This document shows positions 16,951-25,594 of a stretch of DNA of 29,214 nt, piece by piece. The notes under the pieces are model-generated. The model was not told where the DNA came from. It did no database searches and saw nothing but the letters and a program-made list of their open reading frames with translations. A program made the position numbers and the translations under genes. The stretch's first letter is position 1. Every line of letters starts with the position of its first letter. The stretch is from an uncultured Muribaculaceae bacterium (GTDB lineage Bacteria > Bacteroidota > Bacteroidia > Bacteroidales > Muribaculaceae): assembly GCA_934663645.1 (NCBI GenBank), contig CAKUKR010000020.1:1-29214 (forward strand), in the 5' to 3' direction.

Positions 16951-17310
16951 TTACTGCGCAGCCTCCTTGTTGCGGTCCTTTATAGACTGGGGTACAGCCG
17001 CATTGAATTCCTTGAGCGACTGGTTGATGGCGTTCATGATATTGGCGTTGATGCCGCGGAACAGCTCCTTGGTGAACTGCTTTTTGGCAGCGTTGTAGGC
17101 CTTGCGGTCATCGAAGTCCTTGACACGCTTGCCGAATGAGGCGTTGGCCTGCGAGAGGGCGCTGTTGACAGCGCCGAGCACTGTGCGCACGCACTTCTCG
17201 GAAACCTCGCGGTCGATGCCCTCGTTGCAATAATAGTTTATCATGATTTCCTCTGCGACCGCTGCGCCGAGCGATGACACGAATTTCTTGAATAATCTCT
17301 TGTTTGCCAT
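16951..17310 (-). CDS. Conserved small protein of unknown function
   Basis: I do not recognise this 119-residue family. The start at 17310 (MANKRLFKKFVSSLG) is chosen because the promoter at 17386-17416 places transcription initiation after the longer possible start at 17388. The protein is mostly alpha-helical by pattern, with charged and Asn/Gln-rich segments (AYNAAKKQFTKELFRG, NIMNAINQSLKEFNA). It has no signal peptide or membrane segment and is likely cytoplasmic. The nitrilase-family gene follows on the same strand after 120 bp, so the two may be cotranscribed. Confidence 0.75.
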   Translation of the reverse strand: MANKRLFKKFVSSLGAAVAEEIMINYYCNEGIDREVSEKCVRTVLGAVNSALSQANASFGKRVKDFDDRKAYNAAKKQFTKELFRGINANIMNAINQSLKEFNAAVPQSIKDRNKEAAQ

Positions 17311-17385
17311 AATCTTCTTGATATTATGATGTTTGACTTTATGCTGCGGCAACGGCTTCCAGCCGCTGCGCCGCGATGTCACCAA

Positions 17386-17416
17386 CAAAGTTAATGCAAA
17401 AATCCGGATTGTGCAA
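17386..17416 (-). promoter_or_regulatory. Promoter of the small unknown gene
   Basis: On the minus strand TTG (17414-17416), a 20-bp spacer and TAACTTTG (17386-17393) fit the Bacteroidetes consensus. The predicted leader of about 70 nt contains a GC-rich inverted stretch (gcggc with gccgc, near 17345-17366). Confidence 0.75.
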
Positions 17417-17446
17417 CAGCTCTGCAGCCCTTGCCAAAACTATAGA

Positions 17447-17478
17447 CAGGTGGTGCGTCCGAATTGGCACACCACCTG
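17447..17478 (-). terminator. Hairpin after the outer-membrane receptor gene
   Basis: A 9-bp perfect stem (caggtggtg with caccacctg) has a 14-nt loop and lies 28 bp after the stop. The downstream U run on the minus strand is weak, with TTTT about 12 nt later. Confidence 0.6.
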
Positions 17479-17505
17479 CCTGTATATCATGTGTGTTTCG
17501 GGGGA

Positions 17506-20364
17506 TTACATGCCGCCGGGGGGAGGTCCCATCGGGGGTCTGCCACCGCCGCCTTTCGGGGGCTCGCCGCCCATGGGAGGCTCGGGACGGTCGTCGCCGT
17601 CAACCTTGGGAATGTTCTTGCGAGAGCCGAAGGAGTTGAACTTCCATGTCACTGACAGCATGGCGTAGCGTGTCAGGTCGTTGACCCGCGAGTCTATGAT
17701 TGCCGACGAGCTCACGCTGCGGCTGATGTTCTTCTTCTGCTGCAGTATGTCGTAGACGCTCAATGAGAGGGTCAGTGACTTGTCACGCAGCAGCGAGTAT
17801 GACAGCTGGGCGTTCCACAGCCATTGGTTGGTGTTGTAGCCGGCGGTGTATCCGGTGTTGTGCGCCATGGAGAGGTCTGTCGTCAGCTCGAGGCCGAAGG
17901 GGAGGTAGAGCGAGGCATCAGCGTCAAAGCCGAATGAGTGCACCTTGCGGTTGGGCTGCGACTGAAGCGTGGCGGTGGCGAGCTGGAAGCTGTACGACGG
18001 GCCGAGGGTGAACTGGAATATGTCAGACGAAAATGTCACGCCAGCCGATGGGGCAATCGAGAAGTTGCCGCTGCGGTTACGGTCGCCGTCCACAAATCCT
18101 GCGGAGGAGACGTAGCGGGTGTTCAGCCGGGCGTTGATGCGCCAGTTGCGGTTGCGCAGCGGCTGTGTCAGCATGCCCATTGCCATGAGCTGCCAGTTGC
18201 CGTTGACATTGTCGTATGTGGTGGTGCGCACGCCAGTCTCGGGATTGGTCACCGAATTGACGGCGATGTCATTTGATGTGTATGAGGCGTTCAGGACCCC
18301 GAATATGGAGCGTTGCGCGTCGGTGTTGAAGTCGTTGAAATGCGCCATTACAGACTGTGTGAACGACGGCTTCAGCGCGGGGTTTCCGACTGTGATGTTG
18401 AGAGGGTCGGAAGTGTCAGCTACCGGCTGCAGCTGGCTCATTGAGGGCTGCGAGGTGCGAGCGCGGTAATGGAGGCGCAGTGTCGAGTTGTCGGAAAATT
18501 TCAGCTTCATGCGCAGGAACGGCGCGACGTTGTACACCCAGCGCGTGGGTATGTTGCGGGCGTCGTTGATGAGGTCGGTGCTGCTCGACGAGGCCGGCGA
18601 GAACACGAGGCCGGTCTCGAGGTTGAAGTTGCGGGCCACGCGCTTGTAGCCCAGCTGCAGCTCCTGCGTGAAGAAGCGGTTGCGGAACCGGTTGGAGAGG
18701 TTGTCCTCAAACGATGCTCCTGCGGGGACATTTCCGTCCGGCGTGTCCAGAGAGCCGGGGAACAGCAGCGGGTCGAGCGAATATGTCATGCGGTCGGCAT
18801 TGTTCCACCGGTAGTCCGCGCTGTACGCGATGGTCAGGTAGTTGCCGCGAGAGGCATCGCCTATCGGCTCAGTCCAGGTGATGCGGCCGTTGAGGGTCGA
18901 ACTCCACTGCCGTGTGTTGAGATACCGGAACAGCTCCTCGTCATCGTCGCTGAGCAGGTAGTACTTTATCTTGTTCCACGAGTACTCGTACTGCCGTGCG
19001 TCGGAGAATGAATAGCGCAGCTGCGCACTTATCGAGCGACCGGGGTGCGAGAGGAAATTATGGTTGAATATCAGGTTGCCTGATATGTCATAGCTGTTGC
19101 CGCGTATGCGCCGCTCGCTGTCATTGCGGTACACTCGCGAGAGGTCAGCGTCGCCGGCACGCAGTGTCGCCGAGTCGGCCTTCTCCATGTCGCGGTGCGA
19201 GAACACGAAATGCGGGCGGAAGTCGATGGTGTTGGCCTCGTCTATCTTCCATTGCAGACGGAAGTCTGCATTGACGTTATGCCCGCGGTCGCGGGCTTCA
19301 GTGCCGGAACTCAGCCAGCTCACCGAGTCGGGGAACAGGTACTGCGTTTCCGTCGAGCTGATGGTCTTGCGGTCGGAATGTGAATATATCACGTTGCCGC
19401 CCACGCGCAGCCGCTCCTTGTCGCCGACATTGAAGTTCAGGCCGATGTGCTGTGACGAGTTGATGCCGTCAGAGCCTCCGAAGGAGCCGAACCGTCCGCG
19501 CCCGCGGTCGGCGAAGCCCATCTCGTTGATGTTGTTGCCGCCGCCCAGCAGCGTTATCTGGTTGCCGTTGTGGAAGCGGTTGACATTGAACGAATACTTG
19601 TAGCGGCCGTCAGTGCCGTAGCCGGCCTCGGCATTGCCGAACCAGCCGTTGCGCATGTTCTTCTTCACCGAGAGGTTGATGACCGTCTCCTCCTCGCCGT
19701 CGTCAACGCCCGTGAGCCGCGCCAGATCGCTTTTCTGGTTGATAACCTGCACCTTGTCCACCATGTCAGAGGGGAGGTTCTTGGTAGCGGCAGAGGGGTC
19801 GTCACCGAAAAACTCCTTGCCGTCAACGAGGATTTTTGTCACCGTTTTGCCGCCGGAGGAGATGGAGCCGTCAGAGCCGACCTCCACGCCGGGAAGTTTC
19901 TTGAGCAAATCCTCGACAGTCGCGTTGGTGCGTGTGTGGAACGAGCCGGCGTTGTACTCCAGCGTGTCCTCGCGGGCTATCACAGCCGTCTTGACACCCT
20001 TGACCACCACCTCCTGCAGCATCGCCGCACTCTCGGTAAGCATCACGTCTTCGACCTCGATAGAATCGGCAGCCTCGCCGCCTGTAACTGTCACGTCCAG
20101 CGCGGCCGGCTGCATCCCGGTCATCGTCATCATCAGCATATACCGCCCTGCGGAGTCGGTTTCAAACGCATACCGGCCGTCGTCATCGGTCATTGTCATG
20201 CCTCGCGACACGCTGTCGGGAAGCGAGAGGAGGTAGACGGAAGTGCCCGGCAGTCCGTCGCCGAACTCGTCTACCACCCTGCCCCGGACATGCGATGACC
20301 CAGCTGCCGCGACTGCGGCTCCCGCCGCTATCGCAAAAATAGCAAGAACAGAGTGTTGTCTCAT
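17506..20364 (-). CDS. TonB-dependent receptor-like outer-membrane beta-barrel protein
   Basis: The product has 952 residues. A signal peptide covers about residues 1-22. A carboxypeptidase-regulatory-like beta-sandwich follows (VRGRVVDEFGDGLPGTSVYL, about 27-110). A TonB plug domain contains TVEDLLKKLPGVEVGSDG and TKILVDGKEFFGDDP. A large barrel of the OMP_b-brl_3 type ends near YAMLSVTWKFNSFG. No TonB box is obvious. Such proteins sit in the outer membrane and take up or export unknown ligands; there is no SusD partner next to it, so it is not a classical SusCD pair. A Pro/Gly-rich tail of about 30 residues (PEPPMGGEPPKGGGGRPP) extends beyond the last strand, which is odd for a barrel. The gene stands alone and has its own terminator. 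Confidence 0.9.
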   Translation of the reverse strand: MRQHSVLAIFAIAAGAAVAAAGSSHVRGRVVDEFGDGLPGTSVYLLSLPDSVSRGMTMTDDDGRYAFETDSAGRYMLMMTMTGMQPAALDVTVTGGEAADSIEVEDVMLTESAAMLQEVVVKGVKTAVIAREDTLEYNAGSFHTRTNATVEDLLKKLPGVEVGSDGSISSGGKTVTKILVDGKEFFGDDPSAATKNLPSDMVDKVQVINQKSDLARLTGVDDGEEETVINLSVKKNMRNGWFGNAEAGYGTDGRYKYSFNVNRFHNGNQITLLGGGNNINEMGFADRGRGRFGSFGGSDGINSSQHIGLNFNVGDKERLRVGGNVIYSHSDRKTISSTETQYLFPDSVSWLSSGTEARDRGHNVNADFRLQWKIDEANTIDFRPHFVFSHRDMEKADSATLRAGDADLSRVYRNDSERRIRGNSYDISGNLIFNHNFLSHPGRSISAQLRYSFSDARQYEYSWNKIKYYLLSDDDEELFRYLNTRQWSSTLNGRITWTEPIGDASRGNYLTIAYSADYRWNNADRMTYSLDPLLFPGSLDTPDGNVPAGASFEDNLSNRFRNRFFTQELQLGYKRVARNFNLETGLVFSPASSSSTDLINDARNIPTRWVYNVAPFLRMKLKFSDNSTLRLHYRARTSQPSMSQLQPVADTSDPLNITVGNPALKPSFTQSVMAHFNDFNTDAQRSIFGVLNASYTSNDIAVNSVTNPETGVRTTTYDNVNGNWQLMAMGMLTQPLRNRNWRINARLNTRYVSSAGFVDGDRNRSGNFSIAPSAGVTFSSDIFQFTLGPSYSFQLATATLQSQPNRKVHSFGFDADASLYLPFGLELTTDLSMAHNTGYTAGYNTNQWLWNAQLSYSLLRDKSLTLSLSVYDILQQKKNISRSVSSSAIIDSRVNDLTRYAMLSVTWKFNSFGSRKNIPKVDGDDRPEPPMGGEPPKGGGGRPPMGPPPGGM

Positions 20365-20640
20365 AATATCATTCAGTCAATGCAGTTAATATCATCATGT
20401 TATCCATATAACTAAGACAGCATCATCGCGGCAGGGTTAAGCCGGATATGCCGCAAAAAATCAATAAAAAGAACTCATGAACGACAACAGCGGCGGCCCT
20501 ACAGCACGGTTGGAATGTTTTATGCCGGTAGTGTGGCGCAAGTACGAGTTTTTTTTGTTAATTTCGCATAGAAATAAATAACCGCGCTGTGACGCTTCCT
20601 GCAAGAGGGCGGCAACGGTGATTAATCTGAATGAAAAGAC
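20365..20640. other. Divergent intergenic region between receptor gene and folP
   Basis: This 276-bp gap should hold promoters for both genes. For folP, TAATTTCG at 20559-20566 is one base off TAnnTTTG and follows a run of T. No good -7 box was found for the receptor gene. No ORF, RNA gene or clear repeat was seen. Confidence 0.5.
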
Positions 20641-21483
20641 ATGAGAAGCATAAACATAAAGGGCAAGCTGCTGACATTTGAGCGTCCGCAGGTGATGGGC
20701 ATAGTCAACATAACCCCGGACTCGTTTTTCAGCGGCAGCCGCACGCCGGAACTCGCCGCCGCCCGAGAGCGCATCCGTCAGATGGTGGAAGAGGGCGTTG
20801 ACATACTCGACATCGGTGGCTACTCCTCGCGCCCGGGCGCAGACGACATCAGCCCCGACGAGGAATACCGCCGCCTAGCCATAGGCCTGGAAGCCGCACG
20901 CGAGGTCGCGCCGCAGCTGCCGGTCTCAATAGACACATTCCGCGCCGGCGTGGCCCGACGCTGCGTAGAGGAGTGGGACGCTGACATAATCAACGACATA
21001 TCCGGCGGCACGCTCGACCCCGACATGTGCGACACCGTCGCCGCGCTCCACTGCGCATACATCCTGATGCACATGCGCGGCAACCCCTCGACCATGCAAT
21101 CGCTCACCGACTACGACGACGTGACCGCCGACGTGATTTCCGACCTCTCTGCCAAGGTGCACGACCTGCGGTTGAAAGGCGTGAACGACATAATCATCGA
21201 TCCGGGCTTCGGGTTTGCCAAGACCGTTGACCAGAACTACCAGCTTCTTGCTGAGATGAAGAATTTCAGCATATTCGGCTACCCGGTGCTCGCCGGGCTG
21301 TCGCGCAAGAGCATGATATTCCGCACTCTCGGCAACACCCCCGCAGACTGCCTCAACGGCACAACTGTGCTGAACACCATTGCCCTGCTCAACGGCGCAG
21401 ACATACTCCGTGTGCACGACGTGCGCCCGGCGGCTGAAGCCGTGAAACTCGTGGGGAAACTCATCGAGAACACACCGGCATAA
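20641..21483 (+). CDS. folP: Dihydropteroate synthase
   Basis: The product has 280 residues, the usual size of a TIM-barrel DHPS. Signatures are PQVMGIVNITPDSFF (first pterin-binding signature), DIGGYSSRPGADDISPDEE (second signature), INDISGG, MHMRGNPSTMQ and IIDPGFGFAKTVDQNYQLL. It joins 6-hydroxymethyl-dihydropterin diphosphate to p-aminobenzoate in folate synthesis and is the sulfonamide target. It lies 25 bp before cdaA, a pair kept together in Bacteroidetes, and is probably cotranscribed with it. Confidence 0.97.
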   Translation: MRSINIKGKLLTFERPQVMGIVNITPDSFFSGSRTPELAAARERIRQMVEEGVDILDIGGYSSRPGADDISPDEEYRRLAIGLEAAREVAPQLPVSIDTFRAGVARRCVEEWDADIINDISGGTLDPDMCDTVAALHCAYILMHMRGNPSTMQSLTDYDDVTADVISDLSAKVHDLRLKGVNDIIIDPGFGFAKTVDQNYQLLAEMKNFSIFGYPVLAGLSRKSMIFRTLGNTPADCLNGTTVLNTIALLNGADILRVHDVRPAAEAVKLVGKLIENTPA

Positions 21484-21508
21484 CCGTATAACACATAACA
21501 CGCCAGCC

Positions 21509-22276
21509 ATGCTCGACTTCGGGATTAAGGACATAATCGACATACTGATAGTTGCGCTGATGCTCTACTATCTGTACCGCACCATGAAGAAGACCGGCAC
21601 GCTAAGCCTATTCTTCGGCGTGCTGTCGTTCATCGTGGTATGGGTCATTGCCTCCGAGGTATTCGGCATGAGGCTCACCGGCACGATTCTCGACAAGTTC
21701 ATGAACATCGGGCTGATAGTGCTGGTCATTCTGTTTCAGGAGCAGATCAAGCGGTTTCTCATCGACCTGGGGTCACAGCACCGCTGGCGGTCGATACGGC
21801 GGCTGTTCCGCCATGACAAACAGATAAGCGAGCGTGACCACTCGCGCATCATGGCGGTGGTATATGCCTGCATGTCAATGTCCAAGTCCAAGACTGGCGC
21901 ATTGATAGTGTTCCAGCGCAAAATACCCCTCACCGACTACATAAGCACTGGCGACCAGCTCGATGCGCAAATCAACGTCCGCCTGATAGAGAACATCTTC
22001 TTCAAGAACAGCCCGCTGCACGACGGCGCAATGATAATAGTGCGCGACCGCATCAAGGCCGCCGGATGCATACTCCCCGTGAGCCACGACATGGACGTGC
22101 CCAAGCAGCTGGGACTGCGCCACCGCGCTGCCCTCGGCATGAGCCAGGCCTCTGACGCTGTCTGCGTCATCGTCAGCGAGGAGACCGGCGGCATTTCCAT
22201 CGCCATGGACGGTGAACTCAAGGTCAAGGTGGCCGCCCCGGACCTCGAGAAGATGCTCTCCTCTGCCAATATCTGA
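21509..22276 (+). CDS. cdaA: Diadenylate cyclase CdaA
   Basis: The product has 255 residues. Three hydrophobic segments in the first 80 residues are followed by a DAC domain. The catalytic motifs DGA (Asp172 in LHDGAMIIV) and RHR (Arg204-His205-Arg206 in LRHRAALGMSQ) are intact. The enzyme makes c-di-AMP from two ATP at the inner membrane; c-di-AMP governs potassium, osmotic and cell-wall balance. The usual Firmicutes partners cdaR and glmM are absent; folP is the upstream partner. The pulA promoter lies just after the stop. Confidence 0.96.
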   Translation: MLDFGIKDIIDILIVALMLYYLYRTMKKTGTLSLFFGVLSFIVVWVIASEVFGMRLTGTILDKFMNIGLIVLVILFQEQIKRFLIDLGSQHRWRSIRRLFRHDKQISERDHSRIMAVVYACMSMSKSKTGALIVFQRKIPLTDYISTGDQLDAQINVRLIENIFFKNSPLHDGAMIIVRDRIKAAGCILPVSHDMDVPKQLGLRHRAALGMSQASDAVCVIVSEETGGISIAMDGELKVKVAAPDLEKMLSSANI

Positions 22277-22343
22277 CGCGACCATGCCCCTCAGCAGTTT
22301 GCCGCGCCTGACTTCCAAACACACTGCAACTACTTGTAAATCA

Positions 22344-22351
22344 TATTTTTG
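22344..22351 (+). promoter_or_regulatory. -7 box of the pullulanase gene
   Basis: TATTTTTG matches TAnnTTTG and ends 7 bp before the ATG at 22359. This supports the 22359 start over the longer in-frame start at 22212, which would lie inside cdaA, and suggests a very short leader. Confidence 0.6.
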
Positions 22352-22358
22352 TCACGTT

Positions 22359-24386
22359 ATGAACCATCACAAACACTTCTGCCGCGCAGCCTGTGCCGCA
22401 CTTCTCGCACTATGCTGCGCCACAGTGGCGGCGCAAAGCCGCTACGATGAAAAATTTGCCGCTTACCCCTCGTATTCTGGCAATGACCTCGAAATGACGG
22501 TTTCTGGCGGCAGCACCTTATTCCGCCTGTGGAGCCCAAAAGCGGAGGCTGCATTAGTCAACATCTATGACAATGGTCATACAGGAAAGCCCATAGAGGT
22601 CCTCGACATGACCGCCGATGCCGCCACAGGCACATGGACTGCCGCCGTGCCGCGCGAACTGTACGGGATGTTCTTCACCTTCCAAATCAAGGACAACGGC
22701 CGTTGGCTCGATGAGACACCAGGCGTGTGGGCGAAAGCCGTCGGAGTGGGCGGAAACCGCGCCGCGATAATAGATATGCGGCAGACCGACCCGATAGGCT
22801 GGGATACAGACCACGGTCCCGAAGTGAAACATTTCACAGACGTGATAATCTATGAGATGCACCACCGCGACATGTCAATGCACCCCTCCTCCGGCATTGC
22901 CAACAAGGGGAAGTTCCTCGCGCTGACCGAACACGGCACTGTCTCGCCGCAGGGCCTCGCCACAGGCATCGACCACCTGAAGGAACTCGGCATAACGCAC
23001 GTCCACATATTGCCCTCATACGACTACAGCTCTGTGGACGAGACAAACCTGCAATACAACACATACAACTGGGGCTACGACCCGCAGAACTACAACGTGC
23101 CGGAGGGCAGCTATTCCACCAATCCGTCTGACCCCGTCACGCGCATACGCGAGATGAAGGAGATGGTCAAGGCTCTGCACGATGCCGGCATAGGCGTTGT
23201 CATGGACGTGGTCTACAACCATACCGCCGTGGGCGACGGCTCCAACTTCGAACTGACTGCTCCGGGCTACTACCACCGCCATTGGGACGACGGCTCGTAT
23301 TCCAACGCTTCCGGATGCGGCAACGAGACAGCCTCGGAACACCCGCAAATGGCTGACTACATAGTCAACTCCGTGAAATACTGGGCCGAGGAATACCATA
23401 TCGACGGCTTCCGCTTCGACCTCATGGCAATCCATGACACCGAGACGATGTCCCGCGTGGCTCGCGAGCTGAAAGCCGTCAACCCCTCGATATTCGTCTA
23501 CGGCGAGGGGTGGACAGCAGGCGATTCTCCTCTTGCTGCTGACCGCCGTGCATTGAAAGAGAATGTATCGAAGATGAAGGGCATCGCCGTATTCTCCGAT
23601 GACATACGCGATGCAGTCAAAGGGCATTATTCCGATGCCGCCGACCGGGGCTTCGCCTCCGGCAAACCCGGCTGCGAGGAGACGGTCAAGATCGGCATAG
23701 TCGCATCTACTGCGCACCCGCAGGTGGACTATTCCAAGGGGAACAACTCGAAATTCGCATACGCCTCATCGCCAGAGATGACAGTCAACTATGTGTCATG
23801 CCATGACGACCTGTGCCTGACGGACAAGTTGCGCAAGTCCATGGCCGGCGAGCCCGAAGAGAACCTGCTGGCAGCCGCCAAGCTGGCTCAGACCATCGTG
23901 TTCACCTCGCAAGGAACTCCGTTCATGTTTGCCGGCGAGGAGGTATGGCGTGACAAGAAGGGTGTGCACAACAGCTACAACAGCCCCGACTCAATAAACG
24001 CCATTGACTGGAACAACAAGGCAAAATACCATGACCAGTTCGAGTATTACGCCGCGCTGGCTCAGCTGCGCCGCGAGCATCCGGCATTCCGCATGACCTC
24101 TGCCGCAGACATCGCCAAGCACCTGAAGTTTGACAAGGTCGATTCCGCCAAAACGCCCAACCTCATCTCCTACTCGCTGCTCGACCACGCCAACGGCGAC
24201 CCGTGGCGCGAGATTAAGCTCGTGTTCAACGGGGCGGACACCGCACGTACATTCAACATACCGCGCGGCAACTGGATGATAATTGCGAGTGACGGCAAAA
24301 TCTCCGCCGACGGCACCCTCGGTACAGCGAAGGGCGGCAAGATGACCGTCGCGCCATACTCCGCGCTTATCCTCGCTCGCTTCTGA
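22359..24386 (+). CDS. pulA: Exported type I pullulanase (GH13)
   Basis: The product has 675 residues from the ATG at 22359. A signal peptide covers about residues 1-24 (hydrophobic run ending ATVAAQ). An N-terminal early-set/CBM48-like domain occupies about 35-150. A GH13 barrel follows, with the type I pullulanase mark YNWGYDPQNYNVPEGSY and regions DVVYNHT (I), DGFRFDLMA (II, nucleophile Asp354), VYGEGW (III, acid/base Glu383) and VSCHDDL (IV, Asp483). A C-terminal beta domain ends the protein. The enzyme cuts alpha-1,6 branch links in pullulan, glycogen or starch; the signal peptide puts it in the periplasm or on the surface. No susCD genes are adjacent, so it is not in a visible polysaccharide-utilisation locus. 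Confidence 0.94.
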   Translation: MNHHKHFCRAACAALLALCCATVAAQSRYDEKFAAYPSYSGNDLEMTVSGGSTLFRLWSPKAEAALVNIYDNGHTGKPIEVLDMTADAATGTWTAAVPRELYGMFFTFQIKDNGRWLDETPGVWAKAVGVGGNRAAIIDMRQTDPIGWDTDHGPEVKHFTDVIIYEMHHRDMSMHPSSGIANKGKFLALTEHGTVSPQGLATGIDHLKELGITHVHILPSYDYSSVDETNLQYNTYNWGYDPQNYNVPEGSYSTNPSDPVTRIREMKEMVKALHDAGIGVVMDVVYNHTAVGDGSNFELTAPGYYHRHWDDGSYSNASGCGNETASEHPQMADYIVNSVKYWAEEYHIDGFRFDLMAIHDTETMSRVARELKAVNPSIFVYGEGWTAGDSPLAADRRALKENVSKMKGIAVFSDDIRDAVKGHYSDAADRGFASGKPGCEETVKIGIVASTAHPQVDYSKGNNSKFAYASSPEMTVNYVSCHDDLCLTDKLRKSMAGEPEENLLAAAKLAQTIVFTSQGTPFMFAGEEVWRDKKGVHNSYNSPDSINAIDWNNKAKYHDQFEYYAALAQLRREHPAFRMTSAADIAKHLKFDKVDSAKTPNLISYSLLDHANGDPWREIKLVFNGADTARTFNIPRGNWMIIASDGKISADGTLGTAKGGKMTVAPYSALILARF

Positions 24387-24402
24387 CACGCCCTCCTGCA
24401 TT

Positions 24403-24427
24403 CTCCGAGATCTCCGAGATCTCGGAG
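24403..24427. repeat. CTCCGAGAT...CTCGGAG hairpin repeat, copy 1
   Basis: ctccgagat (24403-24411) and ctcggag (24421-24427) are 18 bp apart start to start, and the inner 16 bp (24412-24427) form a perfect palindrome. A second copy with the same spacing is at 29164-29188. It lies just after pulA and could help end its transcript, as a run of six A follows within 10 bp. Confidence 0.6.
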
Positions 24428-24434
24428 TGCTCAC

Positions 24435-24472
24435 AAAAAAGCAGCGCAGCCGCTTCTCACGAGGCGGCTGCG
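24435..24472 (-). terminator. Terminator of the downstream head-GIN gene
   Basis: On the minus strand a 9-bp stem (cgcagccgc with gcggctgcg, 24445-24472) is followed at the far end by six U (24435-24440). It lies 43 bp after the gene's stop. A near copy lies after the other head-GIN gene. Confidence 0.75.
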
Positions 24473-24515
24473 TTTCAAACCCTATATTATGTGTTTTTAC
24501 TTTTGCATGATTGGC

Positions 24516-25391
24516 TTACGGCATTTCCAGCTTGACACTTCTGGCTCTGTCCTCATTCAGTTCATTTTCATCATCATCGCTGTCTGCCTTGCCGAAGCCG
24601 ATGATTTTGCCGCCGGTGCGCCTGCTCTCCGAAATCGACACGCGCTTGGCCGTCAAGTCCTCTGCGTCAATCTCGCCGTTGCTCGAGGCGGTCAGGCTCG
24701 CGTTGCCCACTATGCCGGACAGGCTCATGTTCCCGTTCGATGAACTCGAAGCGGTCAATGCGTTCACCTTCAATTCAGTCTCAAACTCTCCCGAACTTGA
24801 GCATCTGATTGTTGCCGAATCGGCGGTGATGTTGTTGATGTCAATGTCGCCGGACGACGTAGACGAGCCTTTGAACGTGCCGGCAAACGCTTGGTCTATG
24901 TCGATGCTGCCAGACGACGAAGTGGTGACATCGAGACATGAATTGTCCGACAGATACACATTGTCCATATTTATACTCCCAGATACCGACGCATAGAGCG
25001 TCAGCGACTTTTCTGAATCGAAATCCCCCTCAACGGTCACTGTCCCTGCCGAAGTAACCGAAATGGAACTGACGGGCGGCAGCGAAACATACGCCTGTAT
25101 GCCTGCCACACTAATCGCTCCAGAGTCGGGGTTGAGTTTGAAAATCAACTTGTTGCCCACCTGCTGGACTGTCAGGCAGTCAAGGTTTTCTTCTTCGCCC
25201 TCCAGTCTAATACGCATACCGTCGCGGGAATCAGTCGGCGTATATATCACCTCGATGCCGGCAGACACTTCCAACTCGCCTGCTGCCTCTTTCATTTCAA
25301 AATGCCTCACGGTCTTGGCGGCGCTTGCAGGCGTGGAGCTGCACAGCAACGCTGCCATGCATACGCCCGAGAATATAGTTGATCTTGTCAT
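24516..25391 (-). CDS. Head-GIN domain (DUF2807) exported protein, copy B
   Basis: The product has 291 residues from the ATG at 25391; an in-frame ATG at 25406 adds MNKTT. The preferred start aligns with the paralogue upstream (both begin MTR) and leaves room for the leader. A signal peptide ends near TPASA, with no lipobox Cys at the aligned site. The rest is a right-handed beta-helix-like head-GIN domain with Ser/Asn/Asp-rich turns (SSSGSIDID, SSGDIDINNITADSATI, SSSNGNMSLSGI). It ends in an acidic linker and RSVKLEMP. The family is annotated as putative adhesin or cell-surface structure, without known biochemical activity. Copy A lies about 200 bp upstream, and the two share upstream and downstream sequence. 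Confidence 0.85.
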   Translation of the reverse strand: MTRSTIFSGVCMAALLCSSTPASAAKTVRHFEMKEAAGELEVSAGIEVIYTPTDSRDGMRIRLEGEEENLDCLTVQQVGNKLIFKLNPDSGAISVAGIQAYVSLPPVSSISVTSAGTVTVEGDFDSEKSLTLYASVSGSINMDNVYLSDNSCLDVTTSSSGSIDIDQAFAGTFKGSSTSSGDIDINNITADSATIRCSSSGEFETELKVNALTASSSSNGNMSLSGIVGNASLTASSNGEIDAEDLTAKRVSISESRRTGGKIIGFGKADSDDDENELNEDRARSVKLEMP

Positions 25392-25416
25392 AGTCGTTTT
25401 GTTCATTTACATACAT

Positions 25417-25447
25417 GACGCAGCAAAACGCGGTTTGTGACACACTC
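25417..25447 (-). promoter_or_regulatory. Conserved upstream element of head-GIN gene B (possible ECF-sigma promoter)
   Basis: On the minus strand GAGTGTGTCACAA, 14 bp, then CGTC (ending at 25417) is shared with 26581-26611 at the same spacing. Such a layout with a CGTC -10-like element resembles ECF-sigma promoters, and there is no TAnnTTTG box. The sigma assignment is inference. Confidence 0.5.
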
Positions 25448-25520
25448 CGCAGAAAAAATGCACACTTTTTCTCAGAGAGCTTCTATAACACAGATAACCC
25501 GGCGTTCTCATAAACAGCAG

Positions 25521-25548
25521 CGCAGCCGCTTCTCACGAGGCAGCTGCG
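25521..25548 (-). terminator. Decayed terminator after head-GIN gene A
   Basis: This is a near copy of the hairpin at 24445-24472, but the stem has one C-A mismatch and the U tract is broken (TGTTTATG in place of the U run). It may allow read-through into gene B. Confidence 0.6.
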
Positions 25549-25594
25549 TTCAAACCCTATATTGTATGTCTGTTTTTACTTTTGCATGATTGGC

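Noticed and set aside
22212..22358. Longer start for the pullulanase
   Set aside because: The extra 49 residues overlap cdaA in another frame, lack homology and precede the -7 box. A proper signal peptide begins at 22359.
22359..24386. Polysaccharide-utilisation locus around the pullulanase
   Set aside because: No SusC/SusD pair, no other glycosidase and no sensor gene is adjacent. The receptor at 17506-20364 is of the OMP_b-brl_3 type and is separated by folP-cdaA on the other strand.
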